Below the pieces are notes generated by a model. The model ran no database searches. It was not told the DNA's origin and saw nothing but the letters and a program-made list of their open reading frames with translations. DNA of 64,000 nt from Neobacillus sp. YX16 (lineage in GTDB: Bacteria > Bacillota > Bacilli > Bacillales > Cytobacillaceae): the NCBI RefSeq assembly GCF_030123505.1, contig NZ_CP126115.1:3920001-3984000 (forward strand). Direction: 5' to 3'. Shown here piece by piece: positions 53,386-62,277 of the stretch (positions within the stretch are counted from its first letter, which is position 1; each line of letters opens with the position of its first letter). A program made the translations under genes and the position numbers.

Positions 53386-55185
53386 CTACTCACCCCTATC
53401 CACTGGAATATGCAATGTTAAAGTCGTTCCTTCCCCTTCAATACTGTCTATCGTCATTTGAAATTCTTCTCCATAAATCAATTTCATCCTTTGGTAGACA
53501 TTTTGCACTCCTATTCCATTAAACGATTGGTTGCTTTTAATAAAGGTATTACTATTTGATTTAAAAACCTTCTCTTGTAATCGTTCTAATGTGGCTGCAT
53601 CCATCCCTTTTCCATTGTCAGTAACGATTAACTCCAATTGGTTCTTACTTTGTTCATTTGCCATTATTCTGATAGTTACTTTTCTATTATTTTTCCCATG
53701 AATGATGGCGTTTTCAATTACTGGTTGGAGAAAAAATCTTGGCACTTCGATACTAGAAGCAGTATCGCTCACATCTATCTCCAGTTCAACATCATGTTGG
53801 TGACGAAAATTCATTAAATCAACGTAATGCTTCACAATCGTTACCTCTTCTTCTAAAGAAATAAATGCATTATTACGATTGATTGTCATTCGAAGGAGTG
53901 CTGATAGTGAATAAATGAGTGAAGCACTGCCAGCATTACCGTCCATTTTTATTTTTAAGCGAATCGCATTTAAAACGTTAAATAAAAAATGCGGGTTAAT
54001 CTGTGCTTGAAGCATTTCTAATTCAGCATTTCGTTTCGCTTCTTCCTTAACTTTTATCTGTTCAATCATTTCCTCGATGGTATCCAACATATGATTGAAA
54101 GATTGGCCTAATTGAGCAACATCATTACTACCAGATAACGGTATCCTAGCGGTTAAGTCCCCCTGTTTTATGGCTTTTGTTACTTGGTGTAACCTTGTAA
54201 TTGGTTTCGTAAATTCTCGGACAAGCATGATAAGTCCAATTAAAAATAGAACTAAAAAACCACCTTGAATTAAAATAGTCGTTCTCGTTACCATATTGAT
54301 AGAACCAATGGTATCCTTATATGGTACAAGGCTTACCAATCTCCAATCCGAATAGGACACTGGATAGGAGACCAATAAGTGCTTCTCTTCTTCATAGTCA
54401 ACAATTTGATAATCATTGTTAGCAACGTCATATGGTAATGTCGTTCCTACCTCATCTGTATTCAAACTCGAGTAGATATCTCCATCTTTGTTGGTCAAAT
54501 AAAATTTCACTCTCTTTTCACTTTGATATTGACTAAAAAGCTTCTTAATCTCATTTTCTTTTAAACTAATAATTAAATAGGAATTGGAGGAATACGCACT
54601 TTGAATTCTTCTACCTATGGTGATGAGATATGGGTAAGTATCTCTCTCGGATTTAATATAAGTTGGGTGTGCACCTAACCAATAGGTTTGATAAAAACTT
54701 AAATTATCCAATTTTTTAAACCATGGTTTTTCTTTAAATTCTAACGGATTAAAATCTATTGGAGAATAATTGGTGTAATATAGGTCGTTTTTAAACATGA
54801 TGGTAATATACAAAGGCATTAATAAATCAGTAATTCCAGACAATTCATTTGATATATGTATATAATTAAGGGCTATTTTTTGTTTTACATTAGTGGAATC
54901 TGCATCAATTAACTTATGCGTTTTTAGTAACTGACTCATGTTTGAATCAAATTGAATATAATTAGAGGTATACATAATATCATCTAACATATTCTTTATT
55001 CCTAATTCAAGCATTCTTAAATCATCTTCTGATTGTGTTGCAGCACGTCGTTCTAATACATCCTTTGTAAAATAGTTTGAGACAATATAGGTACTAACCC
55101 ACGGAAATAAAATGCAGAGAATAACTGAAATAATTAATCTCATTCTTAGCGACATTTGCTTTATTGTTTTCCATATAAAATTCAA
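53386..55185 (-). CDS. Sensor histidine kinase (YesM-like)
   Basis: About 599 aa. Membrane helix near the N-terminus, a roughly 250-residue extracellular sensor, second helix (IQGGFLVLFLIGLIMLV), HAMP, then the His_kinase domain with NPHFLFNVLNAIRLK and an HATPase ending NGIGVQNVYQRM. Typical partner of AraC-type regulators for sugar polymers or oligosaccharides. TTG at 55185 has GGAAGCGGTGG before it; an in-frame TTG at 55215 has none. A terminator (55221) separates it from the binding protein gene, so expression relies on read-through or its own promoter. Confidence 0.85.
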   Translation of the reverse strand: MNFIWKTIKQMSLRMRLIISVILCILFPWVSTYIVSNYFTKDVLERRAATQSEDDLRMLELGIKNMLDDIMYTSNYIQFDSNMSQLLKTHKLIDADSTNVKQKIALNYIHISNELSGITDLLMPLYITIMFKNDLYYTNYSPIDFNPLEFKEKPWFKKLDNLSFYQTYWLGAHPTYIKSERDTYPYLITIGRRIQSAYSSNSYLIISLKENEIKKLFSQYQSEKRVKFYLTNKDGDIYSSLNTDEVGTTLPYDVANNDYQIVDYEEEKHLLVSYPVSYSDWRLVSLVPYKDTIGSINMVTRTTILIQGGFLVLFLIGLIMLVREFTKPITRLHQVTKAIKQGDLTARIPLSGSNDVAQLGQSFNHMLDTIEEMIEQIKVKEEAKRNAELEMLQAQINPHFLFNVLNAIRLKIKMDGNAGSASLIYSLSALLRMTINRNNAFISLEEEVTIVKHYVDLMNFRHQHDVELEIDVSDTASSIEVPRFFLQPVIENAIIHGKNNRKVTIRIMANEQSKNQLELIVTDNGKGMDAATLERLQEKVFKSNSNTFIKSNQSFNGIGVQNVYQRMKLIYGEEFQMTIDSIEGEGTTLTLHIPVDRGE

Positions 55186-55220
55186 TGATGACCACCGCTT
55201 CCAATAGTTAAACAAGAAAA

Positions 55221-55252
55221 ATAGAGAGAAAACATGTCTGTTTTCCCTCTAT
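55221..55252 (-). terminator. Terminator behind the sugar-binding protein gene
   Basis: ATAGAGGGAAAACA/TGTTTTCTCTCTAT with a 4-nt loop, followed on the minus strand by TTTTTC. Confidence 0.8.
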
Positions 55253-55271
55253 TATAGCATGAATATTCTAA

Positions 55272-56600
55272 TTATTTATTTGCATCTACTATCGCTTGTA
55301 CTTTTTCTTCGATATTTTTCATTGTTTTATCAAGATCCTGTTCACCAAGGAGATACAATTCCACCTCTGCCCCAAATTCTGTAAAAACTTCAGTAATATA
55401 AGGAGCTGGGGTAATAACTTCACTTGGCTCAACAGTTGTAAGTGCATTCCTCAATGATTCCATATGAACGGCATCAGGTTTTTTGGTTCCATTCACCACT
55501 GTTTCTAACGCTTTGTCCATATCAGCTTCTTTCCAAGAAGGTGTCCAGATTCCTTGTTCTACAATACCTTCTGTTGACAACCATCGCATGAATTCATACG
55601 CCTCTTGCTTGTGTTTCGAGCTTTTTGCGATAGATAGTAAATCACCACTCATTACGGCAACTGCTTTATCACTTTCCTTATTTTTTGGCCATGGCGCCCA
55701 AGCTATTTCAAATTCTGGTGTAAATTGACCCCATTCTGTAATCATAAAGCTTCCGGTAGGAACCATTGAAGCTGATTGACTAAAGAATTGCTGACGATAA
55801 TCCATTTTTTGCGATAAAATTTCAGTAAATGGAACGGATGATTTATCCACATTTTCTAATTGATTTCTTAGTTCTAATGATGCGCGTAACATCGGATCAT
55901 CTGCATTTGATGTTCCATCTTCGTGTAAAATTAAATTATCTTCTGCTTTACTCATCGTTTTTAAAACAGAATGGAAATTATGCCAAGAGTGCAAATAAGA
56001 TCCATAATGCTTGTCTGTTGTTAACTTTTTAGCGTATTCTGCATAGTCATCCCAAGTCCAATCAGTCGGAATTTCTAAGCCAGCTTCATCAAGATGCGCT
56101 TTATTTAGCATAATAAGCATCGTGATGTTTTTCATCGGCAAGCCATAGTTCTCTCCTCCAAAAGCCGGATAACTATTATTGTATACTTCATTAATATCAA
56201 TGCCTTCTTTTTCAACAAATTTAGTGATTGGTTCAACCAGTCCAGCATCAACCCGTTTTGCTAATTCTTGAGGATTGTTGAACATAATCACATCCATTTC
56301 ATCACCCGCTGAGGCCATTAAATCTAACTGCTTGAAATAATCCACAGAGTTCATGTTTTCTACAAGTGGGATTGATTCCACTTTTATTCCTGGATTCTCT
56401 GCTTCATATTTTGCAATGGCACTTTCCCATTTCCCAACATCTTCATTAACCCAGTGGACAAATTTCAACGTAACTTCTTCATCAGATGAATCAGATTTAC
56501 CTTTATCTGATGAAGTTTTATCGTTTCCTGAACAGGCTGCTAACATAAACATTGCAATCAGTCCAACTAGTAACAATGAACCCCATTTTTTCAACATCAT
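55272..56600 (-). CDS. Sugar ABC transporter substrate-binding lipoprotein
   Basis: 442 aa, family 1 solute-binding protein. Signal peptide with lipobox LAAC (Cys at about residue 23), then LKFVHWVNEDVGKWE, NPGIKVESIPLVENMNS and EPITKFVEKEGIDINEVYNN, and a late WLSTEGIVEQGIWTP. It captures an oligosaccharide outside the membrane; the sugar is unknown. It is the last gene of the transport operon (permease, permease, binding protein), an unusual order. GGGGGAAAGT precedes the ATG pair. Confidence 0.88.
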   Translation of the reverse strand: MMLKKWGSLLLVGLIAMFMLAACSGNDKTSSDKGKSDSSDEEVTLKFVHWVNEDVGKWESAIAKYEAENPGIKVESIPLVENMNSVDYFKQLDLMASAGDEMDVIMFNNPQELAKRVDAGLVEPITKFVEKEGIDINEVYNNSYPAFGGENYGLPMKNITMLIMLNKAHLDEAGLEIPTDWTWDDYAEYAKKLTTDKHYGSYLHSWHNFHSVLKTMSKAEDNLILHEDGTSNADDPMLRASLELRNQLENVDKSSVPFTEILSQKMDYRQQFFSQSASMVPTGSFMITEWGQFTPEFEIAWAPWPKNKESDKAVAVMSGDLLSIAKSSKHKQEAYEFMRWLSTEGIVEQGIWTPSWKEADMDKALETVVNGTKKPDAVHMESLRNALTTVEPSEVITPAPYITEVFTEFGAEVELYLLGEQDLDKTMKNIEEKVQAIVDANK

Positions 56601-56633
56601 ACTTTCCCCCTTATTTATATTGTTTGTATATCA

Positions 56634-56659
56634 ACTCTCTCTATATAAATAGAGAGAGT
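56634..56659 (-). other. Perfect hairpin before the binding-protein gene
   Basis: ACTCTCTCTA/TAGAGAGAGT, 10-bp stem with a 6-nt loop in the 69-nt gap between the second permease and the binding protein genes. No T run follows, so it is more likely an RNA-processing or stabilising structure than a terminator. Confidence 0.55.
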
Positions 56660-56669
56660 ACATACCGTT

Positions 56670-57503
56670 TTAACCTTTCACTCCACCAAGCTGTATTCCT
56701 TCAATAACATTTTTCTGTCCGATTATGAAGATAATCAGTAAAGGTAAAATGGCGGACACAGATGCTGCCATCATCAAGGAGTAAACGCTGCCATGTTGAT
56801 CTGAAAAACTCTGTACACCAAGCTGAATGGTATATAATTCTTTTGACCTTAGGAAAATTAATGGATTTTGGAAGTCATTCCAGGTCCAGATAAAACGTAA
56901 GATTGCATACGTTGCGATTGCAGGTCTTACTAATGGTAAAGCAATTGAAGTGAAAATTCTAAAATGACCTGCTCCATCCATTTTCGCTGATTCTATGATT
57001 TCATTACTAATTCCGAGATAGAATTGGCGCAGCATAAACGTTCCAAATACACTGAAACTATTTAATAGAATGAGTCCAGTGTGGGTTTCATAAAGACCCA
57101 GCCATCTATATAGTAGAAATTGTGTAACTAACAATGTTTGAGGCGGAATCATAAAAGTGGCCAATACGATTAAAAAGATGAAATCTCTTCCTTTAAAATT
57201 AATTTTTGCAAATCCATAGGCCGCTAAACATGAAATCGTACATGAAACGAGTGTGGTTAGAACCGTTACTTTGATAGAATTCCAATATAATAGAAGGAAT
57301 GGCATAGAACCTGTCCAAACCTCTTTATAATTTTCAACCGCATTCCAATTTTCAGGAATCCATTGGATTGGAAAAGTTAATACTTCCTCCTCTACTTTAA
57401 AAGAAGCAGATATCATCCAAAAAAATGGCATTAGAAAAGCAATTCCTATTAGAACCATAATGGCAGTCACGATCAATTTTCGCATATCTATTCTTTCAAC
57501 CAT
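56670..57503 (-). CDS. Sugar ABC transporter permease (MalG type)
   Basis: 277 aa with six membrane helices. The EAA loop, where the ATPase docks, reads ESAKMDGAGHFRIFTSIALP...VRPA. AAAGGAGAAG precedes the ATG. It pairs with the MalF-type permease encoded upstream, from which it is separated by a MITE-like element. No ATPase gene is in the cluster, so a shared MsmX-like ATPase is probably used. Confidence 0.88.
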   Translation of the reverse strand: MVERIDMRKLIVTAIMVLIGIAFLMPFFWMISASFKVEEEVLTFPIQWIPENWNAVENYKEVWTGSMPFLLLYWNSIKVTVLTTLVSCTISCLAAYGFAKINFKGRDFIFLIVLATFMIPPQTLLVTQFLLYRWLGLYETHTGLILLNSFSVFGTFMLRQFYLGISNEIIESAKMDGAGHFRIFTSIALPLVRPAIATYAILRFIWTWNDFQNPLIFLRSKELYTIQLGVQSFSDQHGSVYSLMMAASVSAILPLLIIFIIGQKNVIEGIQLGGVKG

Positions 57504-57524
57504 CTTTACTTCTCCTTTCTTTTT

Positions 57525-57707
57525 GGCTGTGTTAAATTGGGCTGTTGATTTGTGCTCTAGGCGCTTCGCTTTCCGCAGGCGGTTCGGGAAGCCTCCTCGT
57601 CGCTAAAGCGACTGCGGGGTCTCCCCTGTCCCGTCCTCCTGCAGGAGTCTCGCGCCTTCCGCACAAATCAACAGGTTCTAAAATCAACATTTACCTTTAA
57701 CACAGCC
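57525..57707. mobile_element. MITE-like element with nested inverted repeats
   Basis: Outer ends GGCTGTGTTAAA (57525-57536) and TTTAACACAGCC (57696-57707) are perfect 12-bp inverted repeats; inside, CTGTTGATTTGTGC (57542-57555) and GCACAAATCAACAG (57661-57674) are perfect 14-bp repeats. The core is GC-rich, unlike the flanks, and can fold into a long hairpin. No gene is encoded. Similar GC-rich intergenic repeats are common in Bacillaceae from memory. It lies within the permease operon. Confidence 0.8.
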
Positions 57708-57713
57708 TTATTT

Positions 57714-58676
57714 TTAATAATTCACCCATTTTTTCTGACCAATAAATTGAATATAAGTAATGATTAAAATAATAACGAACATCACTAATGAAATTGCGGA
57801 AGCGTAGCCTGTTTTGAGTTCAACAAATGCTTGCTGATACAAATAAACAACTGGTGTGATGGTTGAATTTGCTGGTCCGCCATTTGTTAAAACAATGATT
57901 AAATCAAATACTTTAAAACTTGAAATAACACCTGTAACAAACAATAGAAAAGTTGTAGGTGACACTAATGGAATCGTAATCTTCATAAATTGAGACCAAG
58001 CGGTAGCACCATCGATTTGTGCTGCTTCATATAATTCTTTAGGTATGTTCTGCAAACCCGCCAAGTAAATGATCAAATTAAAGCCAATTCCGGTCCAAAC
58101 CATAATTAGCATAACAGATGGTAACGCAAAGGTAACATCGGCTATCCAACCAGGTGGATTATCAACCCCAAGCTTCAAGAGTAATTGGTTTATAGGACCC
58201 TTTGTTGGATGAAAAAGCACTTGAAAGACAACTGCAACCGCTACAACGCTCGAAATAAACGGCATAAAATAAATCACTTTAAACAGATCTTTCAAATAAA
58301 CATATTTATTAATGATTACAGCTAGCGCAAGAGAAAAAAGCAAAGTAATAGGTACCGCTAAAATTAAGAGAACATTATTAAATAATCCTTTAAGGAATAA
58401 TGCATTGGTAAGTAATTTCGTGAAATTTTCAAATCCTACAAATTTAGCATTTTCGTAGCCAGATACAAAATTCCAATCGGTAAAACTTAAAACAAATGAA
58501 GAGAGAATCGGAAACAATACTAATATAGAAGTTCCAATGAACATTGGTCCTATAAAGGCATAACCTGCTAAATTTTCCTTCCAGCTACTAAAAGGAGAAC
58601 CTTTTTTTGCTCTTTTGCGTATTTTACTTTTTGTTGTTTGGACAACTTTTGTTTCAACCTTTACCTCACTATTCAC
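57714..58676 (-). CDS. Sugar ABC transporter permease (MalF type)
   Basis: 320 aa with a basic N-terminal tail and six membrane helices. EAA loop: LYEAAQIDGATAWSQFMKIT. First gene of the operon, GTG start behind AAGGGGTG. With the MalG-type permease it forms the membrane channel for the substrate held by the binding protein. Transcription starts from a cre-controlled promoter about 30-65 nt upstream. Confidence 0.88.
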   Translation of the reverse strand: MNSEVKVETKVVQTTKSKIRKRAKKGSPFSSWKENLAGYAFIGPMFIGTSILVLFPILSSFVLSFTDWNFVSGYENAKFVGFENFTKLLTNALFLKGLFNNVLLILAVPITLLFSLALAVIINKYVYLKDLFKVIYFMPFISSVVAVAVVFQVLFHPTKGPINQLLLKLGVDNPPGWIADVTFALPSVMLIMVWTGIGFNLIIYLAGLQNIPKELYEAAQIDGATAWSQFMKITIPLVSPTTFLLFVTGVISSFKVFDLIIVLTNGGPANSTITPVVYLYQQAFVELKTGYASAISLVMFVIILIITYIQFIGQKKWVNY

Positions 58677-58709
58677 AATTTTTCACCCCTTCGTCTTTAT
58701 TGTAGCTTT

Positions 58710-58738
58710 AGTATAGTTATTGAAATCGCTTTCAACAA
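58710..58738 (-). promoter_or_regulatory. Promoter with overlapping cre site
   Basis: TTGTTG (58733-58738) and TATACT (58710-58715) on the minus strand with a 17-bp spacer. TTGAAATCGCTTTCAA at 58720-58735 fits the CcpA consensus WTGNAANCGNWNNCW fully and covers the spacer and -35, a position for catabolite repression. Confidence 0.8.
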
Positions 58739-58929
58739 TGTTGAATTTTTACATTATTGAGAAAATTTTTACTACTTTTGTCATGTATTTAATTTCACAT
58801 TTAAGTTGGTTAATTTTCTTCCTATTTCATGCATTATTTTTACTTATTAGATAAAATTTTTACTTCATTTGAAAAAGTGAAAATTACTCCCTCTGTGCAT
58901 GATATATTTATGTGTAAGGAGGGAGTACC

Positions 58930-59559
58930 ATGCAATTAGGTTCATTTTCAAATGCGGTTTATACCTTTTGTGATTGGGTAGCAAGACTAGCTTATATTAA
59001 TCTATTATGGATTCTTTTTACTTTAAGTGGACTCGTGTTTTTTGGATTTTTTCCAGCAACAATTGCCATGTTAGCTACCTTAAGACAGTTTATCCGAAAA
59101 AATCATCCACCGGTATTCCAAACTTTTTGGCACTATTATAAAAAGGAATTTATTAATAGTAATAAATTAGGATTAATCATCGTAGCAATCGGTTTTATTT
59201 TGTTTGTGAATATCCGATTTATACAATCAACATCAAATAACATGTCCTCTTTTCTTTTTTATTCAAGCATTTTTATGAGTTGTATTTATTTTCTCATCAT
59301 TTGTTATACAATGGCTTCCTATGTAGAAGTTGATCAAGCATTAGGAGTTCATATTAAAAATGCACTTCTCCTTACAATTTCCAATCCGATTCCTAGTCTA
59401 TTTATTATTTTTGGATTTGCTGCCGTGTACTTCGCTGTTACCTATTTATCTGGTATCGGATTCTTTTTCAGCGTGAGCATATTAGGTCTTGTAGTACTTT
59501 CTTCTGCAAATCTGGCGTATAAAAAAGTCCTGAGTAAACAAGAAAAATTAAGCGCATAG
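58930..59559 (+). CDS. YesL-like DUF624 membrane protein
   Basis: 209 aa with five or so membrane helices; the start (VYTFCDWVARLAYINLLWIL) and FPATIAMLATLRQF are DUF624 marks. Such genes sit beside YesMN-type regulators and sugar ABC operons, as here, but the role is unknown. It is divergent from the permease operon and has AAGGAGG before the ATG. A terminator follows. Confidence 0.85.
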   Translation: MQLGSFSNAVYTFCDWVARLAYINLLWILFTLSGLVFFGFFPATIAMLATLRQFIRKNHPPVFQTFWHYYKKEFINSNKLGLIIVAIGFILFVNIRFIQSTSNNMSSFLFYSSIFMSCIYFLIICYTMASYVEVDQALGVHIKNALLLTISNPIPSLFIIFGFAAVYFAVTYLSGIGFFFSVSILGLVVLSSANLAYKKVLSKQEKLSA

Positions 59560-59599
59560 CAAAGCTGAACTCATCTTATAATCCCTTTTTCGACAAAAC

Positions 59600-59645
59600 A
59601 AAACCACTCACAAATGCTGATTCAACAGCATTTATGAGTGGTTTT
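59600..59645 (+). terminator. Terminator of the yesL-like gene
   Basis: Long stem AAAACCACTCA...TGAGTGGTTTT with inner AAATGCTG/CAGCATTT, then T residues. Confidence 0.85.
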
Positions 59646-59899
59646 TTAAATTTTCACATTTTAATCTAATAAGTTCGCTGAATTACAGAGTGAGGATTAG
59701 ACGTTATCTCTCTCCCCTTTAGACTTAGGTAGCATGAAAACTACTTGATAGCTTTTGCATAATTGATATAATGAAGTTTCTATATAATATTTATCTTTTC
59801 TAAATAAGAAATTAAATATTATTATCGTTCTATTAAATAGACTTTATAAAGGGAATTCATAGATTTTATCTAATTATAGGCAATATTTTGGAGGTCACC

Positions 59900-61273
59900 G
59901 TGAAACAACATCCTTTTTTTCGCTATCTATATGTATTTTATTCTTTTATATTTATCATCTATATTAGTAATCTGTTTATAGCTAGTGAAGGCTTAAACTA
60001 TTTTTTAGGTATCATTACTATAATCATATTAATTATTTCTTTTCCATTAGCAACAAGACTGTTTAAAACCCTTGGGGGGACATTCCTTGCTATGGGTGGT
60101 TATATATATTTTACAAAGGGGCAGCCTCTGCTATATATTCCAGAATTACTAACATCCAATCTATCATTGTTAGCCCTTTTAGCAATGCTGCCTTGGATGA
60201 ATACGGTCGTTCAAATTGGCCGATTTGACCGTAGTTTAAATCAACTAATAAAATCCAACGTTTCTGACTTAGGCAAGCTGTACCCGCGCAGCTCAATCAT
60301 TACACATACCTTGGCGGCATTTTTGAATTTACCTGCTGCGACCATTGCTCAAGAAGTACTAAAGACGAATTTTGCTTCACTTAGCAAAGAACTGCGTAAT
60401 TCATTTATAACCACTTCAACACTAAGAGGATATTCATTGGCCTTGGCATGGAGCCCATTGGAGATAACGTTAGCCGTAGCCATCTTTACTACGGGGGTTG
60501 ACTATGTTTCTTTATTGCCTTGGTTGCTATTGATTACGGTGGTCACTATGTTAGTGGATTCACTATAGGGGCGAATTCATTATAAAAAATATTCATATGG
60601 GAACTCCATTGAAGATAAACAACAGGATATAGATGTGAAGGAATTAACAAAAAAAGTTAGCCACTTAGTCCTTTCGCTTGCCTTGTTTTTAACCCTTGTC
60701 ATTTTTTTAGGCAAATTATTTGGGTTAGGTTTTCCTTTAACGGTAACGCTCCTGATTTTCCCATTTGCGTTTGTTTGGTCGATAATCATGAAAAGAAGTC
60801 GTCGACTTTGGGTGATTGGTTGGAATACATGGAAAACCAAGACAAATACCATGCAAAATTTTGTCGTTCTTTTTATATCTCTATCTTTGTTTTCAAACAG
60901 TTTAAATGAATCATCGTTTTTAGATTTTATCCAGAAACCTCTTTTACTAGTTTCAGATTAATCATTTATTTTATTATTTTTAATCCAAGCTGTTTTTGTT
61001 TTCTTAAGTTTGTTTGGTATTCACCCGATAGCCACTGTTGGTATTTTAACTGGGATTATTACGCCTTTATTAGAAATTATGAACCCAGTCAGTATTGCAA
61101 TTGTTTTGATAACTGGTTATGTAGCTACCTTCACCGTAGGAACCTATGGCTTGCTAGTTACACTGACTTCAGAAAATTTAGAACAGAGTCCATATCGAAT
61201 CACTTTGAAAAATATGCCGTTTGCCTTGTTTACTGGTCTAATAGGTACCCTTGTTGCCTATTTACTTTTATAA
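59900..61273 (+). pseudogene. Polytopic membrane protein with two in-frame stop codons
   Basis: One uninterrupted frame of 457 codons apart from TAG at 60566-60568 and TAA at 60959-60961. About ten membrane helices are seen; motifs such as AAFLNLPAATIAQEVL and ITPLLEIMNPVSIAIVLITG suggest a permease-like protein, which I cannot name. GTG start at 59900 behind GGAGGTCACC. No frameshift is present, so the reading frame has been kept despite the stops. Each stop could arise from a Gln codon by one C to T change. Confidence 0.75.
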
Positions 61274-61330
61274 AGGAAGCCGAATGACAATAATTAAAGA
61301 TACTCTTTTTCAGTCTTTTTCCTAAAAAAC

Positions 61331-61378
61331 AAAAAAACACTCACAAAGTTGATTTAACAACATTGTGAGTGTTTTTTT
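61331..61378 (+). terminator. Terminator
   Basis: AAAACACTCACAA/TTGTGAGTGTTTT with inner GTTG/CAAC and a T run, behind the membrane protein gene. Confidence 0.8.
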
Positions 61379-61407
61379 AAAAAAATTTACTCTTTTTGAT
61401 CTTGGGA

Positions 61408-61460
61408 TACCGGTGGTCGGGGTCGAACCGACACTCCTCAGGGAACACGATTTTGAGTCG
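61408..61460 (-). other. 3' half of tRNA-Leu (CAA): attachment site of an integrated element
   Basis: The minus strand runs from the anticodon loop (CTCAAAA between CGA and TCG), through a long variable arm and the T arm GTCGGTTCGACCCCGAC to the acceptor end ACCGGTA. The 5' half is missing: sequence to the right is unrelated from the anticodon stem on. This is the footprint left at one end by an element that integrates into the 3' part of a tRNA gene; the complete tRNA-Leu should lie at the far end, beyond the window. Confidence 0.75.
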
Positions 61461-61577
61461 AAACTCTTATATTCCAAGTCACCGGATATTGATATATCTG
61501 CATTCCGTTTCCATTATTGGAAAATTCAGCATAAGATTACTTCTAATTATGCCTTAAGTCATCTTTTTCGGTCAAGC

Positions 61578-61976
61578 TTAAAATCGTTTTTTATTAAATT
61601 TTGCTTGTCCTATTTTTTTGTATCTTCCAATAAGTTCGGCTTCATATTTTCTCGCTTCATCTTCAGTATCAAATTCAGCAACAATTTTATATTGAAGCCT
61701 TCCTTCTTCCATCAGTTTTCTATGTCCTTGATTTCTTCTGTTCGTATACCTTCTGCAACGATACCAGACTCCACTTCCGACATATACGATTTCATTGTCA
61801 TGCCAATGCTCGTAAACTATAAATTTGTCTATCTTTCTTAGCTCGTCTGGATTGAGCTTATACTTCTTAACAAGCTGGATTATCTTTTGAAATGTAGCTT
61901 CATAGATATTTGCTATATCTTGGTTAGTCATTTTGTCTAGTAAATGCTTTTCGAGTTCTTCCTTAGTTAGCAGCAT
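61578..61976 (-). CDS. GIY-YIG-like nuclease family protein
   Basis: 132 aa. The N-terminal 45 residues look like an HTH-type helix pair (MTNQDIANIYEATFQKIIQL). The C-terminal half reads FIVYEHWHDNEIVYVGSG, R after it, then a Glu-containing helix (DEARKYEAELIGRYK), a loose GIY-YIG nuclease pattern. Such small proteins are frequent in phages and mobile elements. The ATG at 61976 follows GAGGTGATTAG; an in-frame GTG lies inside that sequence. It is the first gene inside the integrated element. Confidence 0.6.
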   Translation of the reverse strand: MLLTKEELEKHLLDKMTNQDIANIYEATFQKIIQLVKKYKLNPDELRKIDKFIVYEHWHDNEIVYVGSGVWYRCRRYTNRRNQGHRKLMEEGRLQYKIVAEFDTEDEARKYEAELIGRYKKIGQAKFNKKRF

Positions 61977-61989
61977 TCTAATCACCTCA

Positions 61990-62240
61990 ACGTATGTTTA
62001 TCTACATATCGTGGAAGTGTAAAGCAAACATAACATAAAATTTTTATTTTATATACTGAAAGGTTAAAAGACAAAATCTCATAGACCTTACTATCTTACC
62101 ACAAGGTGTAAAAATAACGCGTCTCTACACTTTTGTGTCTTTTCCAGTGTACACAAGTCCTGGAAGTATTGGTATTAAAGACTTTTTGGATTATCAATTT
62201 TACCTAAAATCCACTCCACGTGGACATTTTTAATTTTTAA
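61990..62240. other. Non-coding stretch inside the element
   Basis: No gene seen. Contains a 10-bp palindrome TCCACGTGGA near 62215. No integrase gene is present here, although it would be expected beside an att site. Confidence 0.5.
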
Positions 62241-62248
62241 AATAAAAA

Positions 62249-62268
62249 GAGAGCTTTTCGCCCTCTCA
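62249..62268 (-). terminator. Terminator behind the Ltp-like gene
   Basis: GAGAG/CTCTC on the minus strand around a GGCGAAAAG loop, then TTTTTATTTT. Confidence 0.55.
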
Positions 62269-62277
62269 ATATTATTA

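Noticed and set aside
57542..57674. Simple operon terminator between the permease genes
   Set aside because: The structure is far larger than a terminator, has nested repeats and no T run, and the downstream genes are needed for the same transporter.
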